Position numbers and translations under genes: made by a program. From Pomphorhynchus laevis (taxonomy: Eukaryota > Acanthocephala > Palaeacanthocephala > Echinorhynchida > Pomphorhynchidae), in the NCBI GenBank assembly GCA_012934845.2, contig WNNJ02003827.1, forward strand, positions 62,001-126,000: a stretch of 64,000 nucleotides of DNA, given 5' to 3'. The notes beneath the pieces were generated by a model. That model was not told where the DNA came from. It searched no databases and saw only the letters and a list, made by a program, of their open reading frames with translations. Shown here in pieces: positions 49,501 to 61,500 of this stretch (position 1 is the stretch's first letter; every line of letters begins with the position of its first letter).

Positions 49501-52500
49501 AGAAACTAAATCGTACAAAGATTAATAAAGAATTTATTGTTAGCTATTTAGTTAAAAATTAATTAACTAATTAATGATTAATTAAATAATTAATAATTAG
49601 TCAAGGCATTAAACACAGTTGCTGAATAAATGAAACCTCAATAATTTACGTTAATCGTTCATTTGCAGTAACTATTCTTCTAGTTTCGCAGAGTCGACGA
49701 GGCATAATGGGAACTAGAATGATTTTAAATTACTACATGTACAGCTCAGTATAAAATAATCTACAGTGTTTGTATGATGTGGCAGCCATGAAAGAATCGA
49801 CAAAACGATACCAGGTACCGTTTCGTCAATATTTTGACTCATCAGTGCCAGGTCGCCCTTAAGGACGACCTCATCATTGCCAGATCGACCTCCAAGGTCG
49901 TCCTTACTGGACGACCTTAGAGGTCGTCCAGTAAAACTGCGATGTTATTAGGTTTCGGTCTCTATTTCTCGATTCAACATATCATCGAGGCCAAAACATG
50001 CCAATGATGATTTTTTCTTATAACAATCGATTAATAGAAAATATAATATACTATCCATCCATTTTCCGGTTACGAGTTTAAATTTATTTTTTTAATAATA
50101 TTTTGTTGATTTTTATATTTATCTATTTTTTGTTTGGCTTTATTTTTATTCTAAATTAGAATAAAAATCAAAATGTGATAGAACACATTCTATTTGTATA
50201 GAATTAATACTGAAATTGTGATAATAGCACTAATTTCGATTATTTACAATAGGGATGGACAAGCTTGGACATCCCGAGGGCCATATTTCTATCATCGAGG
50301 TACTTGAGGGGTCGGATCAATTTATAAATTTACGGATTGTACCGAAACACAGTACCATCTTCTTATGACTACAAATTTTAATTAAAAATAAATTCCAATA
50401 TTCTTAAGCACAGCATAAATTTTAAAGTATATTTATCAAAAAAAGAATTAATACGAATATTTATTTTGTACTTGAGCCACGAGGTCATCAATTTTAATAT
50501 CTAGATTGCTGAATCACAACCTCAAGATGTTTTCTAGGTGCTCGTCAGTTATTCTTGTACGATTTTTTGATTTATTAAATTTCATCCTCGAAAAAAATTG
50601 TTCACATATATATGTACTACCAAAAAGAGAAATCATTTTTTGCTAAGGCTCGCAAGTTTTGATATTTCTCTTCTTTTATATATAAATTGTAGACATCTAT
50701 TAAAGAGCTCTTATAAAAATGGGATTTTAGAGTAAAATCCGCGTGGAGATCGAGAATCTCCATCTAAAGGTTTTTTGGAACATTATATACATCTGCATCT
50801 GTTGGACATGCAAATATAAAAAAGATAAGGCCCTTGTTTTTAAAGTCTGCAAAACCTATAATAAATTGCTCTGTTAATGAGTGAATCTCACTAGCGTAGT
50901 AATTATAGGGAATGTTTTTATGTTTTGAAAGAGTTGGGAAATGAAAATAATTTTGATTTTCCATGTCTTTCTATCAATGTTAATTTATTGCAAAAGGCTT
51001 CAATATGACCATGGAGTTCATGGATCAATTGTCTTTGTTTTTGCAATTTTTGATTTAGCTTATTAAGGTATCCAGTAACATCTACCAAAAACGCCAAATT
51101 ATAAATCCAATAATCATCTTCTAATTGTTCAACCACTCTTCCCTTTTTCTTCATAAAAGTGTAGATTTCATGTTTCAATTCATAAAATCGTTTAAATATC
51201 CTTTACTTAGCCATCTTACTTCACTGTAGTAACATACATCTTCACACCCAGAAACTATATCTGCCAAGTATTCTTTAAATTGGCGATGGTTTAGTGCCCG
51301 GGATTTAATAAAATTGATACTTGACACAACAACCTCCATAACATCTGCACATTTTATTGATTTTGCACAAAGATTTTGTTGGTGAATGACACAGTGAAAA
51401 ATCGTTAAGTCGTCTGTGTTTATTTGTAGCTCTTTTGCCCTTTTAAGAATTATTCCCACAAATCCTTTTTGTGCACCTATCATTGCAGGAGCTACATCGG
51501 TGCATATACCAGTAAGTAAACTCCACCTGACCCTATATTTATTAAAAATCATATCCACTGTTTTAAATATATCTTCGCCGGTAGTAGTTCCCTTTAAAGG
51601 TGCAAGTGCTAATAACTTATCTATTATATTAAGCTCGGAATTCACACCTCGAATAAATATAGGCAACTGTGCGGTATCAGATGCATCAGTCCTATCATCC
51701 AATGCTATTGAAAATCATGCTATTGTTTCTTTCTTTTAAACTTTTTCTGTCCTCTGCCATCATTTATATCCTTCTAGAAACTGTGCGCCTCGACAGACTA
51801 ATAAATTCAAAGTATTTTTTGTTTCGTGGACACACCAACTCTGCAACATCTAGTAAGCACTCCTTGATAAATTCACCATCGGAAAAAGACTTTGAATGTT
51901 TAGCAATTTTTTTACTAATAAAAAAACTGGCTTTTACATTCCTAAAACATTGTGCATTTATATTGCTAAACATTTGTTGCTGAGAGTACAAATTTTGTTT
52001 ATATTTTTCCACATCCTCTTTTTGCTGCTGCCCTTTAATATTTCGCTTTACTCGATGCATAGAATTAAAATGTCTTTTTAAATTGTATTCCTTGACAACC
52101 GACATGGACATATTGCATATCAAACATATTGGAACCTCATTATGAAGAATAAAATAAGATTCTTCAGTCCAAAAATCTTGAAAATGTTGATTTTCTTCAT
52201 CAACTTTTCTTATTTTATCCATACCCATTTAGGGGTAAATGGATATGGCCCGCGAGCCGGCGTTTGCCCATATGTGATTTACAATATTTTTAAAGTGTGC
52301 TTTAATTGCTTTAAGTATTTTATTCATATAAGAAGAAAGGAGTTTTAGTGTACATTTAAAAGCACCACATATGAACCTAGTCTTATTGGATTTTTATGTA
52401 ATTTTGGATTTCAATGTAATATATAATAAAACTATACATATGTAATATATGTATAGTTTTATTTACGAACTCCGTCGTTGACGTTTTAAGGAATGTGCTG

Positions 52501-55500
52501 AGAAAGGAATTGGTTAACGATAGACTTCGTGAAAAGCCAGCCGTAAAAAACCGTCGAATCAACATTACGAAATGCTGCCTCAATGAACTTCGCGAAAGGC
52601 GACTACAGTGGTACCGCCCATGTTATACGCGCAAGCGAACACCAACCATTAATTAAGCCTATCGCCGTGACAGTGAAAGAAACATCGCCGTAACAGATAG
52701 ACAGTGCTATATTAAAGAAGCGTTAGAAAAATTAATTAACCTAAAATAAATATATAGTTTTTACTAATAAGTAAACGGGGAAACAAACATAATTGGGCAT
52801 TGGAAACCATAACAGTCCATCATCAATCAAATCCGTAGATCGGTTTCTGCTTATTGAGTTTAATCAGTACGGTCACAATTTTAAGAGTGTTGAGAGATCC
52901 TCCGCTACATTTTAGAAAGGTTCATCACAAGGATGATTATTTCAAGACAACCTTCAAGTTCACAGGCGATCACAAAGGTGATTCGGCAATATAATATATG
53001 AATATTATTGCAGCCTGCCCCAGGATCGCAGAGCGATACAGCATTATAGTTGTTACTAATATATACGGGGGAAAACGGACATAACTGGGTATTGGAAACC
53101 ATCACAGTCTATCAGCAATCAAATCCCTGGCCGATTTCGCTTATTGAGCTTCATCAGTAGGGTCGAGATTTTAAGAGTGTTAAGGGATCCTTACCACACT
53201 TTAGAAGGGTTCATCACAAGGATGATTATTTCAAAACAATCTTCAAGTTCACAGGCGATCACAAAAGTGATTCGGCAATATAATATATGAATATTATTGC
53301 AGCCTGCTCCAGGATCGCAGAGCGATACAGCATTGTAGTTGTTACTAATATATACGGGGAAAACGGACATAACTGGGTATTGGAAACCATCACAGTCTGT
53401 CAGCAATCAAATCCCTGGCCGATTTCGCTTATTGAGCTTTACCAGTAGGGTCGAGATTTTAAGAGTGTTAAGGGATCCTTACCACAATTTAGAAGGGTTT
53501 ATCACAAGGATGATTATTTCAAGACAACCTTCAAGTTCACAGGCGATCACAAAAGTGATTCGGCAATATAATATATGAATATTATTGCAGCCTGCCCCGG
53601 GATCGCAGAGCTATACAGCATTATAGTTGTTACTAATATATTCGGGGGAAAACGGACATAACTGGGTATTGGAAACCATCACAGTCTATCAGCAATCAAA
53701 TCCCTGGCCGATTTCGCTTATTGAGCTTCATCAGTAGGGTCGAGATTTTAAGAGTGTTAAGGGATCCTTACCACACTTTAGAAGGGTTCATCACAAGGAT
53801 GATTATTTCAAGACAACCTTCAAGTTCACAGACGATCACAAAAGTGATTCGGCAATATAATATATGAATATTATTGCAGCCTGCTCCAGGATCGCAGAGC
53901 GATACAGCATTATAGTTGTTACTAATATATACGGGGGAAAACGGACATAACTGGGTATTGGAAACCATCACAGTCTATCAGCAATCAAATCCCTGGCCGA
54001 TTTCGCTTATTGAGCTTCATCAGTAGGGTCGAGATTTTAAGAGTGTTAAGGGATCCTTACCACACTTTAGAAGGGTTCATCACAAGGATGATTATTTCAA
54101 AACAATCTTCAAGTTCACAGGCGATCACAAAAGTGATTCGGCAATATAATATATGAATATTATTGCAGCCTGCTCCAGGATCGCAGAGCGATACAGCATT
54201 GTAGTTGTTACTAATATATACGGGGAAAACGGACATAACTGGGTATTGGAAACCATCACAGTCTGTCAGCAATCAAATCCCTGGCCGATTTCGCTTATTG
54301 AGCTTTACCAGTAGGGTCGAGATTTTAAGAGTGTTAAGGGATCCTTACCACAATTTAGAAGGGTTTATCACAAGGATGATTATTTCAAGACAACCTTCAA
54401 GTTCACAGGCGATCACAAAAGTGATTCGGCAATATAATATATGAATATTATTGCAGCCTGCCCCGGGATCGCAGAGCTATACAGCATTATAGTTGTTACT
54501 AATATATTCGGGGGAAAACGGACATAACTGGGTATTGGAAACCATCACAGTCTATCAGCAATCAAATCCCTAGCCGATTTCGCTTATTAAGCTTCATCAG
54601 TAGGGTCGAGATTTTATGAGTGTTAAGGGATCCTTACCACACTTTAGAAGGGTTCATCACAAGGATGATTATTACAAGACAACCTTCAAGGTTGTCTTCA
54701 TTCTACCAATGAGTGTTCCCGAGTTCTCCATTATTTCGGTGCTAAAGTGGTTGTCTTGAAGTGGCATGGATCATTCAGTTCGTAGATCGAAACAAGTTCC
54801 AATCAACAAGTATATATAAACCGGCCAGGTGTAAATACTCGTCACTGCTGATCGTTTAGCACGATCGTTTTTATTTTGATAGCATATTAATAAACATAAA
54901 AGAACACATGAAACTTATATGTTTAACGTTTCGGCTTTTCGTCTTGTTCGCGAACGCTACAAAATGTATCTTTCCTATGCATAAATTTTTAAATATAAGA
55001 TTAATAAATGTTTCTAACGATTAATTTAAAATTTAATCAAAATTTGTATAAAGCGTACTAAAATATGAATTATTAATATTAAGTCATTTCATATTCTAAG
55101 AGATGATATGCACATATCTTTGAATCTTTCATCTTTAGATATCTAAGAATTCCAAATGATATTTAAATTTTGTTGTCAAAAAAAAACGTTTCGTCGTTAT
55201 TGGAAATGATTGAAATTTCAATTTAATAAGTTAAAGACTGTTTTGTATCCTTTTAGACGGATGAACGGTTTTAATTTAAATCAGAATAAAAACAGAAACT
55301 AAGCAAAACCTAAAATATGTTATATTTCAATCTACAACAAAAAGGATGTAATTATTATGAATCAACTTTAATATTAGTTTCAATTCAATAAAAAATAAAC
55401 TTACTAAAATGTATATTTATTATAGCGGATATGTTCAATAAATATGATCAGAAAATTGCGGAATTTAAAATCAAAATTGGAATCCCTTTTCGAATGCTAC

Positions 55501-58500
55501 CGATTACACTTTATTGAATTCTACAACAATGCGGTTTCTATCATTGTCTTCATCTTCTGTTGTCATTGTATTGAATTTTTCTAACCTTTGTTTTTCACGA
55601 CATCGTAGTTTATTAAGTGCTTCCACGTCGATTGGGATTTCAGCATATTTTACTAGCGTACATAGAATATTAAACGAAGTAAAAATATGAGTTAGCACGC
55701 TGGTAGCTAATGGTTTAAATTTCATCGTATCTCTCATCATTATTACTGCATCTTTTGTTTCCTTATCTAATGGTATGTTTAGAGTTCGTAACAGTTCAAT
55801 TATCATATCGTATACTGCTTTTAGCGTTCTGATCAAATTGCCAACAATTATATTTTGATCTTCTTCAATAACTACATCAACTTTAATATCAGCTAAGCGG
55901 AATAGGAAAATTAGTTTACAACGGCATTGCTTTCTAAGTGTCCGATAATCCTTTCGCAGAACAATCGATTTGCCTGGATACCAGGCTCTTATTACCTGGA
56001 CGAATTTGATGAACGATTGTGTTGCAATGCAAAGTTTTCTTTCAGCGTCGGCAACCCTTTTTAACTCATAGCCTAAATCAAATTTCATGTTACATGACGG
56101 TACACGAGCCGTATGCTTTTTAGCGATGTATCCAGCTGCAAATTTGTATTGCTCACAATTTTTTCTTGCTCTTATGGCATTGTTCAGTTTCACCGTTTCA
56201 ACGGCTCTTCCACTAAATTCTATCAAGTCTAAGGCCACGGTAAACATGCTTTCTATAACCCCGGCAAATTCGCTTTGCAGTTTGTCCTCATCAAATAATT
56301 GATGACAGCTATTTGATTGGCTTTGCATCGCTACTGTAACTGACATGCCGACCGAATTTATACCAATCCTAATGCAAAAATAGTTTTTTATTTGAACCTT
56401 TTTGAACATTTTTACACGTAGATATTATGGCGCCAATTCTGAAAAAATGTGAAGCACGTGAATTCTTATTAATGTTAAACAGTTTGCTATATAGTTTTGA
56501 TCACTTGTTTATTGACGAAGCCTTATTTTGTGCAATTTTGGAGCAGAATTAATCAAAGACCATCTTATTTTTATTTCGCTAGCTGCTGCTAGCTTTATCG
56601 GAAACAAATCAAATCAGCTAACTGAGTCTACGTATTTAATATAATTATAAAAAAATAAATAAATTATATTTTAATATAATATATTATTGAATATATCACA
56701 TTCAAGAATGAGATTAGTGTTGTAATGCATCACTCAAGTTGTGTTAACTTATTATATTAACTATTAAGTAACTATATCCAGGCATACGATTAGTGTTGCA
56801 ATTCATCACTCTTGCTTATAAAATGGGCATTTTTAGATAAAGAATAGTAGAAAGTAATTTGTAGTTCATCAAACGTTCTCCATATTCCAATTGTAAAAAT
56901 GCATACTATCCGATATATTATATTTTAATACAACAATAGATCAAATCAGCTGACTGGGTCTACGTATTTAATATAATTATAAAATAAAAAACATAATTAT
57001 AATGCTAAATCAAAATTTAATAATTAAATAATAAAATAAATAATTGTTTTTAGATTTTTTATTTTATAATGATATAATATTTGATTTTATCTTAAGAATA
57101 TCTACTACAAAATGATTCTTATCTTATAATAGTTTAATATTATTAGATATCAATATTATCATAATTTTTATCTTAAGATCATTTATTACAGAATTATTCT
57201 TATCTTATAATAATCTAATATTATATAAGGTGAGTCAATGAATTAAGTCTTTTAAATTTGACTAATCAAATCAGCAAACTGAGTCTACGTATTTAATATA
57301 ATTATAAAATAAACAAGACATAATAATGCTAAATCAAAATTTAATAATTAAATAATAAAATAAATAATTGTTTTTAGATTTTCTATAATTTAAATCAAGT
57401 TAAAAAAATTGAAATTTAAAATAAAAGTCAATTCTTATGAATTGACTAATAAATAACAGACGTTGTATCAGGATAAGGATTAAAGGTCATGAGGAGGAAC
57501 TGCTAGGCTATCAGTTATAGCAGTTCTATAAAATCTATAAAATCTTAAATATCGATAAAATCTTAAATAATTATTTATTATTTATCTTTATTTTTATTTA
57601 GTACAAAATACGTAGACTCAGTCATTATTTTGGATGACATCATTATGGGGAACCAAATTTCATTTTGAAAGGGTGTGAGTCGAATGGAAGTCAGCCAATA
57701 TTAAAAGGAATAATGATGGAGAGCAAAGTGGTTGTGAAAGGAGGAAATCAAATCAGCTAACTGAGTCTACGTATTTAATATAATTATAAAATAAACAAAA
57801 CATAATAATGCTAAATCAAAATTTAATAATTAAATAATAAAATAAATAATTGTTATAAGATTTTTTATAATTTAAATCAAGTTAAAATAAAAAATTGAAC
57901 ATATTTGAAAATATTTATAGAAAAATTTATTTTTGATCACGACGTCCTCCGATAGTCGTGGATGCAATGCGATGCAGCTCTCACCCAGACAGAATGCCAA
58001 CTGACTTGCTATTGTTCTGGTACAGTCCGCGTAAGATAGGTTTGACGATAATGCCATCCTTGCAGCTACTCTACGAATTAATTGATTTGCATCCGAACCT
58101 GCACCTCCAGTCGCCGAGAAGACAACGGGCTTAAAAACGCCACTTTCCACTGATTACGCGATCCTTATATTTGAATCTTTTACGGGACTCATGGAAAACG
58201 AAAGATGTCACAGCGCTGGATTGAGAATACGATTGAGCCAAATGATTGAAGACAACGACATCCAAGAATGTTCGCTCAAAACGATTCTCTGAGAGTCCGA
58301 TACAGGCAATGTCGAGGCGTGCGTCCGGATCACTACATGTAGTGTTTCGCTCAAACTCAATATTATGCGCTTAACACAGGTTCAACTTCTACACTGTGAC
58401 ATACACCATCTAATTCCTTGGCAAGTAGATCGCGAAATGCCTTGTGTCGCACGATTGGCTGTCCTCCTCGGTTGCAAGATAAAATATGTGAGACTTGTAT

Positions 58501-61500
58501 CGTGACACAGCATACACAAACTTGTCGTTAGCAGTCTTTAGGGTAACACCGTATCTCACAGCAAGACCGTCCTTGAATTATTAATACGGCAAACAATAAT
58601 TCTCCGAGGATAGAGGACGTGCAGATAGCCAAGCCGATGCCCCTGGAATTTTTGCATGTATTATAATTAGTGGCCAGTAAGACATGGAAGGTAGGGAGAT
58701 AAGAGCTCGATCCATTCTCGACTTAGAAGTATTTAGTCTCACATTCTTTATTGACGCCGTGACCTTTTGCTGAAGATTGCGAAGCTCCATTCCAGTAAGA
58801 CCCGAATTATAGGTACTACACAACCTCAACGAATTCTCAAATTCCAAATCCCCTCTAAGAAATGAATCTAATAAGCCGATTCAATCTAGCTTCAAAGGAT
58901 TTATAATAACATTTTTTATTGTATTAGAGACTTCACACCCTATCAAAGCATCCAAAAAAACCTTCATATATGAGCTCCCGCAATTGCATTAGTAACTCCG
59001 ATTCCATTTCCGTGCATCGTAAGTATTGACTTTATTTCCATTGACTTGAATGTTGTAAATCTGCATGAGCCCGCATGTATACAAAGTTTAGGCAACTATT
59101 TTCCACGTAATCATGCATAAGCAAGTGGGTTTTATTATCATTTACAAAGTACCCATATGATGGACCAACTTCCCGCAAAAACGTCCAAACACCCATCAAA
59201 TCTACTGGTAGCCCGACAAAATTGGCATCATCTGCATACCATTTCTAAACAACACGAGGAACCCTAGGTGAAATTTCTCGAATTAAAGTTAAGGAGGTTA
59301 ACGCAAAAGCTGCCATTGCTAATGGGTGACCCTGTGTTACACCCTGATGAGACCACAGTACTTCATCTTCCAACATCAAGGCTGCATCGCATGGGTATAA
59401 ATTTGACAATACTCTTATCAAAGCCGGACACGTGAAGCGCACGTTGTGAAGCACGACCTTACGGTTTGAATTGTTAAATGCGTTTTTCGCATCCACAGCG
59501 AGAATGCCCATTTGTTACACCCTGACGAGACCACAGTACTTCATCTTCCAACATCAAGGCTGCATCGCATGGGTATAAATTTGACAATACTCTTATCAAA
59601 GCCGGACACGTGAAGCGCACGTTGTGAAGCACGACCTTACGGTTTGAATTGTTAAATGCGTTTTTCGCATCCACAGCGAGAATGCCCATTTGTGGGTTTC
59701 CTAGCAAAGCATCTCGTAAGCTATGGATCGCATGTTCAAGCCCACTTCTTTGCGATGCACATAGTTGGGTTACACTCGCAACATCTTGAAGATCACTTTT
59801 GACACAGCATATGATTGCTTTGCAAATGATCCTCCGTGTCACATCCACCACACCGATTGATCGAATACCGCCATTTCGTTTACTAATAGCGACCAGCCTA
59901 CATGCAACGAAGGGTTCGAGCAAATGCTCGGGAATCTGCTCAGTAGCTAGTCGGATTGCAAAGGCAGCGACAGAGTCAGCTAGGTTCCTTGAATGGACAC
60001 CAAACTTAGTCAGCATGGTTTTCCAAGCTACTGCATTTAGTCCTGAAGGTCCTGCACTTCCATGCGTCCTTCTTGCAGCGCGTACTATCCAGTTTCCATC
60101 AATTTCGGCAAACAATTACGCATGGTGTCCTTAGAATCTGGTAAGGGCTCACCAATTTCTTTAAATCCCGATCATTAATCCTGTCCTGAAATTAAAATGA
60201 GAAACGTATTATTCGGTGCTCTTTATAATTAGATGGTAGCCACACAGATGAAATTCTGCTATATTTGAGATTAAATTTTAATAAAAAACAATTAAAAATA
60301 AAGCAGGAAATAGAACCCTGTAAAACAGTTAGCTGTGTAGTTTTGATCATATTTTATTTTTTCTTGATGAAGCCTATTTTTCGAAATGCTGCATAAGGAT
60401 CAACTAAACGCTGATTTATTTTTATATTATTTATTGATGTCAATCCTGTTATTTATTGATGTCAATCTGATTTAATATAATTCATGTAAGCCAGACGCGA
60501 AATAATTACGAATGCCGTATCGTCATCACAATGACTCATCAGTGCCAGATTCCTCTCACTACTGGATGCAGAGGAGGACTGGCAGACGGCAATCAATGAA
60601 TGAATCAATGTGAATGATGTACTAGAAAATTTTCTAGTAACATCATAGAGTACTAAATCAGTACTACAGCTTCACCAAAAAGGATCATTAACAAAAGCAC
60701 TGACAAATGCCAGCGCAGGTCTCTTTAATACCAAGTAACTTTTATTAAAGGAGAGTGGGACCATTCCGCGTGAATTTCTTGTAAAACATGTAAGCCGACG
60801 CGAAAGAATGACGAATGCCGTTTCGTCATCACAATGACTCATCAGGTCCAGATCCCTCCCACTACTGGATGCAGAGGAGGACTAGCAGACGGATATTATA
60901 AATCCTAGTAAGACAATAAGCCAGACACTAGTACATCATTCACATTGATTCATTCATTGATTGCCGTCTGCCAGTCCTCCTCTGCATCCAGTAGTAGAAG
61001 GATCTGGCACTGATGATTCATTGTGATATCGAAACGGCATTCGTCATTCTTTCGCATCTGGCTTACATGTTTTGCAAGAAATTCACGCGGAATGGTCTCA
61101 CTCTCCTTAATATAATTCAACCTGAAAAATGATTACAATATATTTTACTATTGACAACAGCCATGAATTTTACAGAAAGCTTTATCTTTAGGTGTTGATC
61201 GTTTAATTGGCAAACACTTTTATATGCTTGGTTGTCGTCCTCTGATTTTAGAGCGCTGACAGTTGACGAGAAACCCTTAGTATATAAATTGACCATGAAT
61301 GAATAAGCGTAGACAGTAGATAAAGAATGTGGGACCACCATTAGACAGTCCTATAAATATCAGCATGTAAACAGGCTGATATATTAAACAGGCTTAAATA
61401 AACTGAATTTTTAGGTTAAAAGCCAATGAAAACTTTTGGTGGAGCACAAGCAAATGACTTGTGAAAGCTCTAGTGAACGATGAAAGCTCAATCAGACCAA

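Larger units (their letters stand above)
49925..52440 (-). mobile_element. Second PLE copy, deleted and interrupted by a hAT element
   Basis: 49925-50190 matches 15470-15690 (end of RT and tail); 50190-50250 and 52286-52430 match 16437-16630 (RT fingers region; for example AAAGCACCACATATGAACCT). About 750 bp between these blocks is missing. The hAT element splits the copy at TTTACAAT. Confidence 0.75.
60480..61125. mobile_element. Hammerhead-bearing repeat: tandem pair plus inverted partner
   Basis: Minus-strand ribozymes at 60513 and 60816 have cleavage sites 301 bases apart and share the intervening unit (CTTACATGTTTTACAAGAAA, ATTCACGCGGAATGGTC, AAAGTTACTTGGTATTAAAG in minus or complementary sense). 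A plus-strand ribozyme at 60961 mirrors the 60816 copy; outer arms (60735-60893 and 60961-61115) end in GGAGAGTGGGACCATTCC and its complement. The spacer between the mirror copies (ACTAGTACATCATTCACATT, GATTCATTCATTGATTG) recurs at 62311-62357. No protein is encoded: a non-autonomous element. Confidence 0.75.

Noticed and set aside
53100..53170. Hammerhead-like CTGATGA...GAAAT string on the minus strand of the 289-bp satellite
   Set aside because: The 12-base insert forms only a 3-bp helix II with an extra A, no helix I partner is found for either topology, and some units lose the CTGATGA core. Not supported as a ribozyme.
53191..54444. Repeated 71- and 79-codon frames with a CDPGAGCNNIHILYCR motif
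   Set aside because: They recur only because the 289-bp satellite recurs; each is open by chance and duplicated with the unit.
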